Assembly: GCA_034658635.1 (NCBI GenBank)
Contig: JAYEFL010000349.1
Location: 1 to 26,197, forward strand
Source: JABHCC01 sp034658635
GTDB taxonomy: Bacteria; Bacteroidota; Bacteroidia; Bacteroidales; UBA12481
Reading direction: 5' to 3'
DNA: 26,197 nucleotides
In this document: positions 6,703 to 15,178 of the stretch, one piece after another
How the letters are laid out: the number at the start of each line of letters is the position of its first letter
Numbering within the stretch: position 1 is the first letter of the stretch
Made by a program: the position numbers and the translations under genes
Notes under the pieces: model-generated
Told to the model about the DNA's origin: nothing
Database searches by the model: none
The model's input: the letters and a program-made list of their open reading frames with translations, nothing else

Positions 6703-9700
6703 TTCTTTATTTGTGAGGTCGCCGATCCATTTTTCACCCGTATTTACGGTTAAATCAGCTAGTTCTTTCTTCGACTGAATCATTTCATTGATCTTTTCTT
6801 CAAAACTATCTTTGGTTATCATGCGGTATACCATTACATTTTTATCCTGACCTATCCGGTAGGCCCGGTCGGTTGCTTGTTGCTCAACCGCCGGATTCCA
6901 CCAGAGGTCAAAATGAATAACATTACCGGCTGCTGTCAGGTTTAATCCGGTGCCGGCAGCCTTGATAGAAAGGATGAATGTTTTAAGATGGGTTTTAGTT
7001 TGAAAATCGACAACCATCTCATCCCTCTTTTTTCGGCTTGTTCCTCCGTGCAGAAACATAATTGGCGTATCAAAATGACTATTGATAATACGTTCCAGCA
7101 TCTTGCCCGTTTCTCTGAATTGTGTGAAAATCAGCACTTTTTCATTGGCTTCGTATATATTTTCCAAAAGTTGCAATAACAGCTGTGTTTTTCCTGATAG
7201 CATTGGGTCATCCTGTTGCTTTTTCAGATATTGGCTTGGGTGATTGCATATTTGTTTCAGGGCAGTCATCAACTTGAATACCATTCCCCTGCGTTTTATT
7301 TGATCATCACTATCCTTACCCTGGTATTGTTCGATTGAATTCATCATATCATCAACAACATTTTTATAAATTGCTGCCTGCTCTTTTGTTAAATGAGCGT
7401 AACTGTCGTTTTCTACTTTATCAGGAAGATCGCTAATGATTTTTTTATCAGTTTTCAAACGGCGCATTATAAAAGGGGCTGTGATCTTTTTGAATTTGTC
7501 GAGTTTTTCCTGATTTCTTTCCAGTTCTATTGGTTCTGCATAATTTTTACTGAAAAGCTTCAGTGAACCCAAATATCCCTTATTGGTGTAGTCAAACACG
7601 CTCCAATATTCTGACAATCGGTTTTCAACCGGTGTACCACTCATCGCAATTCGCACAGATGCTTTGATTTTTTTTACTGCCCTTGTCTGTCGGGTAGAAG
7701 GATTTTTAATATTTTGTGATTCATCAATAATACAGCATTCCCATTTGCTCTTATTCAATATATCAATATCACTGCGTACAATACCATAGGTGGTTATTGT
7801 AATATCGGCATTTTGTTTATCCAGTACCCGGCTTGGTCCGTGATAAATGGAGGTAGTAAGCTCATTAGTAAACTTTTGTATCTCTTTTTCCCAGTTTGTA
7901 AGTAAAGTAGTTGGAACAACAACTAATGCTTTTCGCTTTTGCAGTTGTCCCTCTTCTTTCATTTTCAAAAGCAAAGCGATCACCTGAACAGTTTTCCCGA
8001 GACCCATATCATCGGCAATAATGGAACCTAATCCAATGTGCAAATTTTTATACATCCACTCGTATCCACGTAGTTGATACGGACGAAGACTGGCATCTAA
8101 TCCTTTGGGTAAATTTACTTTTTTGATGGTGAGATAAGACTGAATCAGTTTTTTTGCCTTTCCGGATATTTTGATTTTTGCTCCATTATATTCCTCGCTA
8201 AGTGCAATTTGCAATACTTCATTAGATTTCAATACTGGCGGTGAATTCAGGTTTTTTTCGATCAAAGCAATTTCTTCCCTGTTAATTATCACATACTGAT
8301 TTTTGATTTTAACAATCCCTGTCATCCCTTTTACCAAATCCAAAAACTTATCCGGGGACATAGTTGTATGTCCGAGTGCAATTTGCCAGTTAAAATCGAG
8401 CATATCAGATAATGAAAGAAAGCTTTTGCTTTTTTGGGAATTCTGACTCGGAAATAATGCAAGTGAAGATTGAGGTCGCACCAGCTTTTTCAAGGAATTT
8501 GGCAACAAAACACGAATACCGTACATCTTCACAAGTGGCAGAATTCGTAGTAATACATCGGTAAATCCTTCTGAATCAAATTCCAGTATCTCCTTACCTC
8601 CCGAACTTATTATTTGTTCTAACTCACTAAATGAAGAAGTAAGCAGGGTAAGGTCTTTTAAGACGCCGGTCTTTACATCCTTGAAGGATTTATCCTCCAG
8701 AAATGTACTCAGCCTCACCGGTTCCGTAAGGCCGTCTGCACGGTTCTCTACCAATACATCAACAATAAAAACTGCTTCTTCATCTTCCACTTTAATTACC
8801 GGGACATACTGTTTGTGATGGATATAAAAAATACTGATCCATCGGTGGATGGTTTGCGGAATCTCCTGTTCGCCCAGCCCTGAGAATTTTTGTGTTGCAT
8901 AAGTAAAAAAGAATGATTCAACAGGATCCTCAGGCTTCACAAACTGATTGGCACAAGCATTGACATAGTAGTCAATAAACTGGGAGCATAATACTTTTAC
9001 CTGCTCTTCAGGTTCAAAATATCTTGTTTCGAATGAAGCGTCAATTACTTGTACTGTTTTTGGGGGCGTTAGTTTTACAAGTGAATCAAAAATTGTTTTT
9101 ACTGATTCATTCATTAAGGCCGGTATCCATCTGATAATATAGCTCTTGCCTGTAAGCTCAAGCATTTCAGGAATATAAGCGCTTTCAAGCAGTAATTTTA
9201 ATGAGAACTTGTAAATCAGCAACAGTGAAAGCAATGGGTGCGACAGACGATTGATGATTTTGGGCGGAATGCGATCTAAAAACTCAATGAATTTGCTAAT
9301 TCCTTGCCTCTTACTGAAATGTTTTTCCTCGTCATCGGCATACAGGATTGTGTCAAAATAGAACACCTCATTGTTGATGACCATTTCAAGGTCTGTGTAC
9401 TTTTCGTAATTAATCTCGTTATCATCTTCGTGAATTTCCCTTTTCTGCTTTTCTGCATTTTTCCCAATCTTTTTATAGGCAGTATTTAAGCGGGTTTTAA
9501 AATCAGATTTATAAAACAGTGGTTTGTCTTCAAGTAAAGAAAGGAGTGTCTCTCTCAAATCGGGTATAAGAGAAAAATCAAATTGCTGTGGATCAACATC
9601 AGAACTCTGCGACTTGTTTAATGGTGGTTCTGTAATCAGTCTTTGTTTGGGTGATGGGATGTTAACCGTTGTTTCCTCTGGTTTAAAGCCGCTATTTGTC

Positions 9701-10197
9701 AACTCTTTCAAGATATCAAGTCCGTGAAGACTAAATATAATGAAGGGGTTTCTGTCTATTTCATTAGCAATAATGTAAATAACTGACGCCAGATGTTTGC
9801 AGGGTACTGCCCAGTCTGGACAGGAACAATGCATATCCAGGTCTTTCCAGGCATCAGGGAAAATTCTGATTTTATGGCTCAAAGCTATCGTGTTCAAGTG
9901 CCCGGGTAGTTCTCGGTTAAGCAGTTTAGAAAGAATAAGAGGGTTGTCTAACACAGCACTCATTATTTGCTTTTTCTGCTTTTCAGAAAAAAGTGGTACA
10001 GTAACAGTTACCCTGTATGGAGACAGACGGGTGCCTTGCACTTTCGCCTTTATCTTATTCCCATTAATCCGGATATCCTTTACAGAGCCGTTATTGGCAT
10101 ATCTCCTGCCGCGAGGCAATCGGTTTGAATAATCAATATAAGACAGTGAGTTAAGCCATTGTTCTCCCCACCATGTATTTCCGTATTTTATTGACAT
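6679..10197 (-). CDS. SWIM zinc-finger SNF2/RapA-type helicase
   Basis: 1172 residues. The N-terminus has the SWIM-protein opening YGNTWWGEQWLNSL and LPRGRRYAN, then a SWIM zinc finger CSCPDWAVPCKH (Cys124, Cys126, Cys133, His135). A poorly conserved middle region leads to a two-lobe SNF2 ATPase: LRPYQLRGYEWM, Walker A DDMGLGKT (729-736), motif II DESQ (825-828; usually DEAQ or DEAH), motif III SGTPVEN, and in the second lobe VLIFTQF, LHGGTS, AAGTGLNLT and motif VI QATDRAYRIGQ (1107-1117). All motifs needed for ATP hydrolysis and dsDNA translocation are present. Bacterial SWIM-SNF2 proteins are thought to act in DNA or transcription-complex remodelling, but the exact job is unknown. The start is 18 bases downstream of the lipoprotein gene's stop, so the two are probably cotranscribed. 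No methylase or nuclease partner adjoins it, so a phage-defence role cannot be claimed. Confidence 0.9.
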   Translation of the reverse strand: MSIKYGNTWWGEQWLNSLSYIDYSNRLPRGRRYANNGSVKDIRINGNKIKAKVQGTRLSPYRVTVTVPLFSEKQKKQIMSAVLDNPLILSKLLNRELPGHLNTIALSHKIRIFPDAWKDLDMHCSCPDWAVPCKHLASVIYIIANEIDRNPFIIFSLHGLDILKELTNSGFKPEETTVNIPSPKQRLITEPPLNKSQSSDVDPQQFDFSLIPDLRETLLSLLEDKPLFYKSDFKTRLNTAYKKIGKNAEKQKREIHEDDNEINYEKYTDLEMVINNEVFYFDTILYADDEEKHFSKRQGISKFIEFLDRIPPKIINRLSHPLLSLLLIYKFSLKLLLESAYIPEMLELTGKSYIIRWIPALMNESVKTIFDSLVKLTPPKTVQVIDASFETRYFEPEEQVKVLCSQFIDYYVNACANQFVKPEDPVESFFFTYATQKFSGLGEQEIPQTIHRWISIFYIHHKQYVPVIKVEDEEAVFIVDVLVENRADGLTEPVRLSTFLEDKSFKDVKTGVLKDLTLLTSSFSELEQIISSGGKEILEFDSEGFTDVLLRILPLVKMYGIRVLLPNSLKKLVRPQSSLALFPSQNSQKSKSFLSLSDMLDFNWQIALGHTTMSPDKFLDLVKGMTGIVKIKNQYVIINREEIALIEKNLNSPPVLKSNEVLQIALSEEYNGAKIKISGKAKKLIQSYLTIKKVNLPKGLDASLRPYQLRGYEWMYKNLHIGLGSIIADDMGLGKTVQVIALLLKMKEEGQLQKRKALVVVPTTLLTNWEKEIQKFTNELTTSIYHGPSRVLDKQNADITITTYGIVRSDIDILNKSKWECCIIDESQNIKNPSTRQTRAVKKIKASVRIAMSGTPVENRLSEYWSVFDYTNKGYLGSLKLFSKNYAEPIELERNQEKLDKFKKITAPFIMRRLKTDKKIISDLPDKVENDSYAHLTKEQAAIYKNVVDDMMNSIEQYQGKDSDDQIKRRGMVFKLMTALKQICNHPSQYLKKQQDDPMLSGKTQLLLQLLENIYEANEKVLIFTQFRETGKMLERIINSHFDTPIMFLHGGTSRKKRDEMVVDFQTKTHLKTFILSIKAAGTGLNLTAAGNVIHFDLWWNPAVEQQATDRAYRIGQDKNVMVYRMITKDSFEEKINEMIQSKKELADLTVNTGEKWIGDLTNKELKTLVEI

Positions 10198-10215
10198 GAA
10201 AGCTGTTTATTGAAG

Positions 10216-10782
10216 CTAGAGCTCCCGTTCACCTGCATAAACTACAAATTCAAGCAAGAGTTCGAAGGTTGCAGTCATAGGTAGATATAAAGGATTTGTT
10301 TCCGAGCGAGAAACACTTATGGCACAACTGGAAATATTGTCTTCCAGAGCATTAATAAATGTGGTTTTTCCGCCTTTAGAGAAGTATAACTTATTACTGG
10401 AAGTTAAATCTGCAGTAGTGGATTCTGCGTTTTCCATTCCTTCAACAAATACCTCAACAAAATCCAGAAAACCTAGATTCCAATAGTTATCCTCTCCCGT
10501 AGTATTTTTTAATGTGAGATAGCATTTCACCAGGTTAACAGCCTCTACATCTTTAGCGCTGTAATTTTTACCCGATAGTTTTTCAACGGTATCTGTAAAA
10601 GGTACAGCAATTTCAAGCATGTATGACTCTTTCAAGTCTCGAAAATCGATGCTGTCCATTGTGAAATCTTGTACTACCGTGATATGGGCCACTTTGGCTA
10701 TACTTCCACCATATAAAAAGTTTGGGTCATCATCACATCCTGCTATGAGTAAAGCTACTAAGGAAACTATTAGAATTCTCAT
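10216..10782 (-). CDS. Small lipoprotein of unknown function
   Basis: Starting at the ATG at 10782 gives 188 residues with a lipoprotein signal, MRILIVSLVALLIAGCDDDP (lipobox LIAGC). The Asp residues after Cys fit surface-lipoprotein export signals in Bacteroidota. The frame is open upstream to 10845, adding 21 residues, but that extension would bury the signal peptide, so I prefer 10782. The mature part is predicted mostly beta: HITVVQDFTMDSIDF, YMLEIAVPFTDTVE, VKCYLTLKNTTGEDNYWNLG and FELLLEFVVYAGEREL. I recognise no domain. Its stop is 18 bases from the SNF2 start on the same strand, implying a shared transcript, but a functional link between a lipoprotein and a nucleic-acid translocase is not obvious. 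Confidence 0.75.
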   Translation of the reverse strand: MRILIVSLVALLIAGCDDDPNFLYGGSIAKVAHITVVQDFTMDSIDFRDLKESYMLEIAVPFTDTVEKLSGKNYSAKDVEAVNLVKCYLTLKNTTGEDNYWNLGFLDFVEVFVEGMENAESTTADLTSSNKLYFSKGGKTTFINALEDNISSCAISVSRSETNPLYLPMTATFELLLEFVVYAGEREL

Positions 10783-11134
10783 TATTTTAGGTTTTTGCTT
10801 GGTTAGTATTTTTCGATTTATTAAAAACTGATTTTTCTTCAACAAAGAACGCGATTCATTTCCTTCATAAATTTAATGATTATTTTGATTTACTGCTTTT
10901 TGGTTTTCCTCATCGATTCTCCCTTGATATTTACGCGATATGCTCCATTGAGCAAAAAAAGTGCATCCTGATGTGTTGGTATCATAAGGTTGTTTTGCAT
11001 ATTATCTCCTAAAAGTACAAACTTGAGTACTACAAAAAAATCACTTGCGTAAGAGTTAGACTGACGAAAGAATAGTATTCTTCTCAATTGTCTTATCTTA
11101 GTTCCCTATCTATCATCAGAAAAACAACAGCCTT
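10783..11134. other. Intergenic region between divergent genes; one doubtful short frame
   Basis: About 350 bases between the lipoprotein and the gene at 11135. A minus-strand frame (11087-10890, 65 codons; inner start at 11000 giving MQNNLMIPTHQDALFLLNGA) is open but has no signal, recognised domain or convincing promoter, so I do not call it. Promoters for both flanking genes should lie here. Confidence 0.4.
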
Positions 11135-12157
11135 ATGAAAACATTTCAACGATTTTTTGTCATCCTGTTGCTTCTTGTTGTAGCAGGATTTAGTTCTTTC
11201 GCACAAACGGAGCAAGATTCGAAGCAAGAAATTCATAAAATTATCAAGCAAAATGGATCTGCTTTTGTTGGGGTGATAATTTCTCAAGATGCACGGGAAT
11301 TATTATTACAAACTGAGGATGTGGGACTAGTTTACATTCCCAAACACGAGATTGATGAAATCGTTGAGATAAAAGAGGGTGAAAAAGCGGTGACGGGTGG
11401 ATTGTTTGCTACCAGGTACTTCTTGACTACCAATGGGCTCAATATCAACAAGGGAGATAATTATGTTATATGGAATCTGTTTGGTCCTGAGTTTCAGTTC
11501 GGTGTGGCTGATAACGTCACACTTGGGGTAATGACTTCATGGGCAGGTATGCCAATTGTTGGAACTGCAAAGTATAGTGGCCAGATTGCTGATAAGGCTT
11601 ATGGTGGAGTTGGATTCCTTGGAGGAACAGGATCCTGGGCTTTCCCGGAGTACGGACTGCTTCTCCCATTTGGTTTCCTTTCAGTTGGAGATCGTGTTAA
11701 CAACCTTAATGTTACTGCTGGTTACGGTTTGTTGTTTTCTGAGAGGACTGAATCTACATATACAATCAATAACACGCCGACCGAATATTCCACAAATAGT
11801 ATTGATTATCACAACAGAACCTATAATGATACTGAGGGACGCGCATTATTTTCCATTGCCGGAATGTTCAGGATAAACGATAAATTCAGTTTTGTATTTG
11901 ATTCCTTTTTTATGTTAGCCGGGAAAGAAACCTCACATCAGGAACGTAGAGAATCATATAATGACCAAACAGGTAAAGCAACTTATTCTGTTGTAACAGT
12001 TGTCGATAAATCTAATCCCTTAATTGTTTTAGCACCAGGATTACGCTTTCAGGCAAATGAGAGCAGTTCATTCCAGTTTGGCTTTACCGGCATTCATTTC
12101 GAAAGTGAATTTGTACCGGTTCCGATTCCTATGGTGCAGTGGTTTAAGAGGATTTGA
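11135..12157 (+). CDS. Exported, probably outer-membrane beta-barrel protein of unknown function
   Basis: 340 residues. A signal peptide (MKTFQRFFVILLLLVVAGFS, cleavage near SFA|QTEQ) is followed by a short all-beta module at about 30-85 (GSAFVGVIISQDARELLLQT, then VGLVYIPKHEIDEIVEIKEG), which looks like a small SH3/Sm-like barrel. The remainder has barrel character: repeated glycine/aromatic strands such as GPEFQFGVADNVTLGVMTSW, GGVGFLGGTGSW, LNVTAGYGLLFS, FSIAGMFRINDKFSFVFDSF and a final strand FQFGFTGIHFES. A similar N-terminal module plus barrel occurs in uncharacterised Bacteroidota proteins. The next gene begins 28 bases after its stop on the same strand, so the two may be cotranscribed. 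Localisation to the outer membrane is inference; no substrate can be suggested. Confidence 0.65.
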   Translation: MKTFQRFFVILLLLVVAGFSSFAQTEQDSKQEIHKIIKQNGSAFVGVIISQDARELLLQTEDVGLVYIPKHEIDEIVEIKEGEKAVTGGLFATRYFLTTNGLNINKGDNYVIWNLFGPEFQFGVADNVTLGVMTSWAGMPIVGTAKYSGQIADKAYGGVGFLGGTGSWAFPEYGLLLPFGFLSVGDRVNNLNVTAGYGLLFSERTESTYTINNTPTEYSTNSIDYHNRTYNDTEGRALFSIAGMFRINDKFSFVFDSFFMLAGKETSHQERRESYNDQTGKATYSVVTVVDKSNPLIVLAPGLRFQANESSSFQFGFTGIHFESEFVPVPIPMVQWFKRI

Positions 12158-12185
12158 TAGACATAATACTTAAATTATCAGATAG

Positions 12186-13520
12186 TTGAAGCGATTTATT
12201 ATTTTGTTTGTTGCTGTTTTCCCGCTAATCTTTTTTATCCGGGGATTTTCTCAGAACAATAGTCTGGAATACCGGATTAGTTTCAATAACTCGCTCAAAA
12301 CCTCCAGCTCTGAATTCTTTTTTCAGCCTCCTGAAGAGTATGACTTCATCGGAGTGTCAGCCTATTGCATGGACAAATCACAGGCTGTAACTTTATATTA
12401 TCGGCTTAAAAGGCTGGCTGGCTGGACTGTATGGACTGCTTTTCGGGTCTTTACTGATGGAGATACTCCTGATCGAGTTAGTTTCGAAGCGCCTCCTATT
12501 TATGGGGATTTTTCTGCGATCCAATTTAAAACGGATCAGACTGTTTCAGAAGAAATGGTTTTCAGGCTTTTTATCCCTGATCCGCAATTGAAGATCCGTA
12601 CAGAATCATTAGAAATCATATCAGATAGTACTGAAGGTTGTTCATCCCTTATGCCGGAGGTTTGTCGAAGAGATTGCTGGTGCCCTTCAGGAGCTTGCTC
12701 TAAAGAGTACACACCTACTCTAACTCAGTCAACACATATTATTATCCACCATTCAGCAGGTCATAACAGTAGTGATAATTTTGCAGCAGTGGTTGCTTAT
12801 TATTGGGATTTTCATGTAAATACTAATGGTTGGAGTGATATTGGCTACAACTGGTTGATTGATCCTAACGGAATTATTTACGAGGGCCGTGGAGATGGAG
12901 TGCAAGGTGCTCACTTTAGTTGCATGAACGGAAAAACAACAGGAATCTGTATTATTGGAAATTATGTTAATACCAATCCTACCGAGGCTTCTATGCAGAG
13001 TCTTAAGAGTTTTCTGGCATGGGAGGTTTGCAGCAAAGAACTGGATCCTGTCGGACTAGGATATCATTCTAGTTCCAGACTCAGATTATATACAATTTCA
13101 GGTCATCGTGATGGAAATCGCTCTACATCCAGTCATTCATGTGCCAGTGGAACCGTTTGCCCGGGAGATAGTCTTTATGAATTATTACCACAAATCAGGA
13201 CAGATGTAGCCATTCTTGCAGGTATTATTTCGGATGAGCTGGGGCAGCAAACAGATTATTTAAGTCTGAACCGATTTCAGGTATTCCCAAACCCAAGCCA
13301 GGGAGAGTTTTCCATCTCTTTGGGATTCAAGGATAATGCAAGAAACTACAGAATTGAGATTCTTGATGTGACCGGCAGAGTCCTTTCTCAGAAATCGGGT
13401 GTTCCCGTTAATGGAGATATGATCTTTCAATTTACTAATGAACTGCCATCCGGACAGTATTTGGTCAAGGTTTCAACTGACCAGGAAATTGTTGCAAAAG
13501 CCATAATAATGCACAGGTAA
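12186..13520 (+). CDS. T9SS-exported peptidoglycan recognition/N-acetylmuramoyl-L-alanine amidase-like protein, TTG start
   Basis: 444 residues. The signal peptide KRFIILFVAVFPLIFF is followed by a uncharacterised region (about 24-165), then a cysteine-rich linker (CRRDCWCPSGAC). The Amidase_2/PGRP fold is at about 180-345: THIIIHHSAGHNSSDNF with candidate zinc ligand His188 or His189, IGYNWLIDPNGIIYEGRGDG, TISGHRDGNR with His307, and GTVCPGD with Cys325. The ligand set His-His-Cys matches zinc-dependent PGRP/T7-lysozyme amidases, so it could cleave the lactyl-alanine amide bond of peptidoglycan. The C-terminus, from about 362 (FQVFPNPSQGEFSISL... to SGQYLVKVSTDQEIVAKAII), is a type A T9SS sorting domain, so the protein should be secreted or surface-anchored. 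The codon before TTG is an in-frame TAG, so no ATG upstream is possible and the signal peptide requires this TTG. Confidence 0.87.
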   Translation: MKRFIILFVAVFPLIFFIRGFSQNNSLEYRISFNNSLKTSSSEFFFQPPEEYDFIGVSAYCMDKSQAVTLYYRLKRLAGWTVWTAFRVFTDGDTPDRVSFEAPPIYGDFSAIQFKTDQTVSEEMVFRLFIPDPQLKIRTESLEIISDSTEGCSSLMPEVCRRDCWCPSGACSKEYTPTLTQSTHIIIHHSAGHNSSDNFAAVVAYYWDFHVNTNGWSDIGYNWLIDPNGIIYEGRGDGVQGAHFSCMNGKTTGICIIGNYVNTNPTEASMQSLKSFLAWEVCSKELDPVGLGYHSSSRLRLYTISGHRDGNRSTSSHSCASGTVCPGDSLYELLPQIRTDVAILAGIISDELGQQTDYLSLNRFQVFPNPSQGEFSISLGFKDNARNYRIEILDVTGRVLSQKSGVPVNGDMIFQFTNELPSGQYLVKVSTDQEIVAKAIIMHR

Positions 13521-13552
13521 GGCCTGTTATAGAGTCACATTCAGATCTTTGC

Positions 13553-14194
13553 TTAGTGCATTTCACTCAAAAATACCTGAGCCAATTTCCCATACACGTA
13601 TGCCAGAAGATTCAGAAAGTACAGGCTGATAAAAAGCAGGATCACACCAATCAGTGCTACCACTAGTGTTTCAGGAACGGTATCAATTACCCAAAAATAA
13701 TTGCCGTGCCAATCCATTTCGAACCAGGGGTAGCGATAGAGAAATGGCACGGCTATTAGTCCAAATGATGCGGAGAGAAGACCGATTGTTAAGCTGAATG
13801 AGAATATACCTAAGGGAAACCTCAGGAAGAGAAAAACCAGACCTTTCCATGTCAGAGAAGAACGCAGAATTTCTCTGAAGCGATTCCAAAAACCTCTGCT
13901 CTCAGGCTGACACCGCTCAGGAGATATATGAAAGCCGAGCATGGCAGATGTAAATGCTGCCTCAAAGCGTGCAAACCAATGCACCATTGCAAGCACTGCC
14001 ATCAGTATAAAGATTCCTATTATCGTGATTAGTAATCCAAATCCAAGAGAAATCCCGGTTATGAGAAGAACAAAATATATTAGTCCGAGTGGAAAGGAGA
14101 GCAAAAGGTAGGCTACGTTCAGCCATGTTTGCGTTTTCCATAACGAATTGAAGAAATCTGGTCCTGTTTGTGGAGTAGGTTCGATTATTTTCAT
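13553..14194 (-). CDS. Four-helix membrane protein resembling the 'sensor' domain of two-component kinases
   Basis: 213 residues with about four hydrophobic segments in two pairs: LNVAYLLLSFPLGLIYFVLL plus LLITIIGIFILMAVLAMVHW, and GLVFLFLRFPLGIFSFSLTI plus VVALIGVILLFISLYFLNLL. Each half contains a YLLLSFPLG or FLFLRFPLG motif before a long apolar stretch, which is the repeated pattern of the PF13796-type 'putative sensor' domain. Here it stands alone, without the histidine kinase seen in actinobacterial or archaeal versions. It may sense a membrane signal or act as a scaffold; a partner is not visible. It converges on the amidase gene (32-base gap). The family call rests on motif memory. 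Confidence 0.65.
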   Translation of the reverse strand: MKIIEPTPQTGPDFFNSLWKTQTWLNVAYLLLSFPLGLIYFVLLITGISLGFGLLITIIGIFILMAVLAMVHWFARFEAAFTSAMLGFHISPERCQPESRGFWNRFREILRSSLTWKGLVFLFLRFPLGIFSFSLTIGLLSASFGLIAVPFLYRYPWFEMDWHGNYFWVIDTVPETLVVALIGVILLFISLYFLNLLAYVYGKLAQVFLSEMH

Positions 14195-14240
14195 GGTATC
14201 AAGTTACAAAATATGTTATTATGATATTTTAGCACGAATA

Positions 14241-14361
14241 TATTTTTGTTGTAACTCATTGTCGTGAGGAAAATAGTCTTGCAGATGCTCAGCCAGTCTT
14301 CTGATCTCACATGAGCTGTGAACCACCAAGAGAGGCGTTCTTGTATCGCCTCTCTTTTTTT
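14241..14361 (+). ncRNA. Candidate short transcript or attenuated leader upstream of the duplicated-domain gene
   Basis: TATTTTTG at 14241-14248 fits the Bacteroidota -7 consensus TAnnTTTG. About 80 bases later a strong intrinsic terminator (14328-14361) would end a transcript of roughly 105-115 nt. Between them, GCTCA (14287-14291) and TGAGC (14312-14316) can pair. There is no reading frame of note and the upstream gene is on the opposite strand, so the terminator has no obvious gene to terminate. It could be a small RNA or a regulated leader for the gene at 14400. I recognise no Rfam family in it. Confidence 0.35.
14328..14361 (+). terminator. Intrinsic terminator, 10-bp stem and T tract
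   Basis: AAGAGAGGCG (14328-14337) pairs perfectly with CGCCTCTCTT (14347-14356) around a 9-base loop. The stem runs into seven consecutive T (14355-14361) on the plus strand. The orientation means it stops rightward transcription 39 bases before the start codon at 14400. Confidence 0.8.
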
Positions 14362-14399
14362 GGTATATTTATAAAGCAGTTAAATAAATATATCAAATC

Positions 14400-15158
14400 A
14401 TGAAAAATAGAATATTACTATTAGTTCTTGGTTTAAGTATCAGTGCCAGTAGCTTTAGCCAGGATCTTCCCGAAGTGATCGCCATGCGGGAAATCGAAAT
14501 CCATGAAGAAACGAATGAAGTTATTTTCAAGAATTACTACAGAAAATGGTGTGATGTTCTGAAGGAGCATTCCAAAGGGATGAGCGGATGGTTGATGAAG
14601 GGAGACCGTGGAGAACGGGTAGATAAATACATTTTCACATATGGGTTTGATTATAAGGCAGCCAGGGATTATTATTTCCCATCAATACCACCGGCTGATT
14701 ACAAACAATTCTATGCCCTGCCACAGGAGGCACTGAGTAAACTACCACCTGGTGTAGAAGGAACCAACACCTATACTGATTTTGTCGTACTGGGATATGC
14801 TGATATTGTTAGACCCCAGTTAGGAGAGGTCATAGGAATACATTGTCTTGATGTTAAGACGAATATGCAGGATGATTTTGAAAGTTTTGTATCAGAGGAG
14901 TTCAACTCAGCTATGCATAATAAAATCCCTGGGTTGAATCTGTATGTCCTGAAGGGTGACCGAGGTGAGAGGAAAGGCCATTATATCCTGGTTTATATTT
15001 TTGATACGGTTGAGCGCAGAAGTGAATATATACCCCGGGAAGGAGAAGTCACAAAGGAATTTACAAAAGTCTTTAAGCAGGTAAGTACTGTGTTTGAGAA
15101 GTTTAAAGGTTTTCAGAACGATGAAATTTCCTACACGGATTATATAGTGATGTATTAA
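14400..15158 (+). CDS. Exported protein with two tandem copies of one domain, unknown function
   Basis: 252 residues: a signal peptide (MKNRILLLVLGLSISASSFS, then QDLPE) and two related halves. The first (about 23-135) contains LPEVIAMREIEIHEETNEV, MSGWLMKGDRGERVDKYIFT and YTDFVVL. The second (about 140-252) contains LGEVIGIHCLDVKTNMQDD, LNLYVLKGDRGERKGHYILV and YTDYIVMY. KGDRGER followed by a strand of form KYIFTYGFD or HYILVYIFD is shared exactly, and each half ends in a YTD(F/Y)(V/I)V strand. The strand-helix-strand pattern suggests a dimeric alpha/beta-barrel (ferredoxin-like, monooxygenase-type) fold duplicated into one chain, acting in the periplasm. No catalytic residues or known family were recognised. 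It may be controlled by the terminator just upstream. Confidence 0.7.
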   Translation: MKNRILLLVLGLSISASSFSQDLPEVIAMREIEIHEETNEVIFKNYYRKWCDVLKEHSKGMSGWLMKGDRGERVDKYIFTYGFDYKAARDYYFPSIPPADYKQFYALPQEALSKLPPGVEGTNTYTDFVVLGYADIVRPQLGEVIGIHCLDVKTNMQDDFESFVSEEFNSAMHNKIPGLNLYVLKGDRGERKGHYILVYIFDTVERRSEYIPREGEVTKEFTKVFKQVSTVFEKFKGFQNDEISYTDYIVMY

Positions 15159-15178
15159 TTGAGCAGGAAATTCTGGCG

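Noticed and set aside
6679..10782. SNF2 helicase as part of a DISARM- or BREX-like defence island
   Set aside because: No methyltransferase, PLD-type nuclease, or other defence partner adjoins it, and the hipBA operon is separated by unrelated genes.
10890..11087. 65-codon minus-strand frame
   Set aside because: Open but without export signal, domain or convincing start; noted only in the intergenic description.
11093..11287. Minus-strand 64-codon frame at the start of the gene at 11135
   Set aside because: It overlaps a plausible signal peptide and coding sequence on the other strand and shows no domain.
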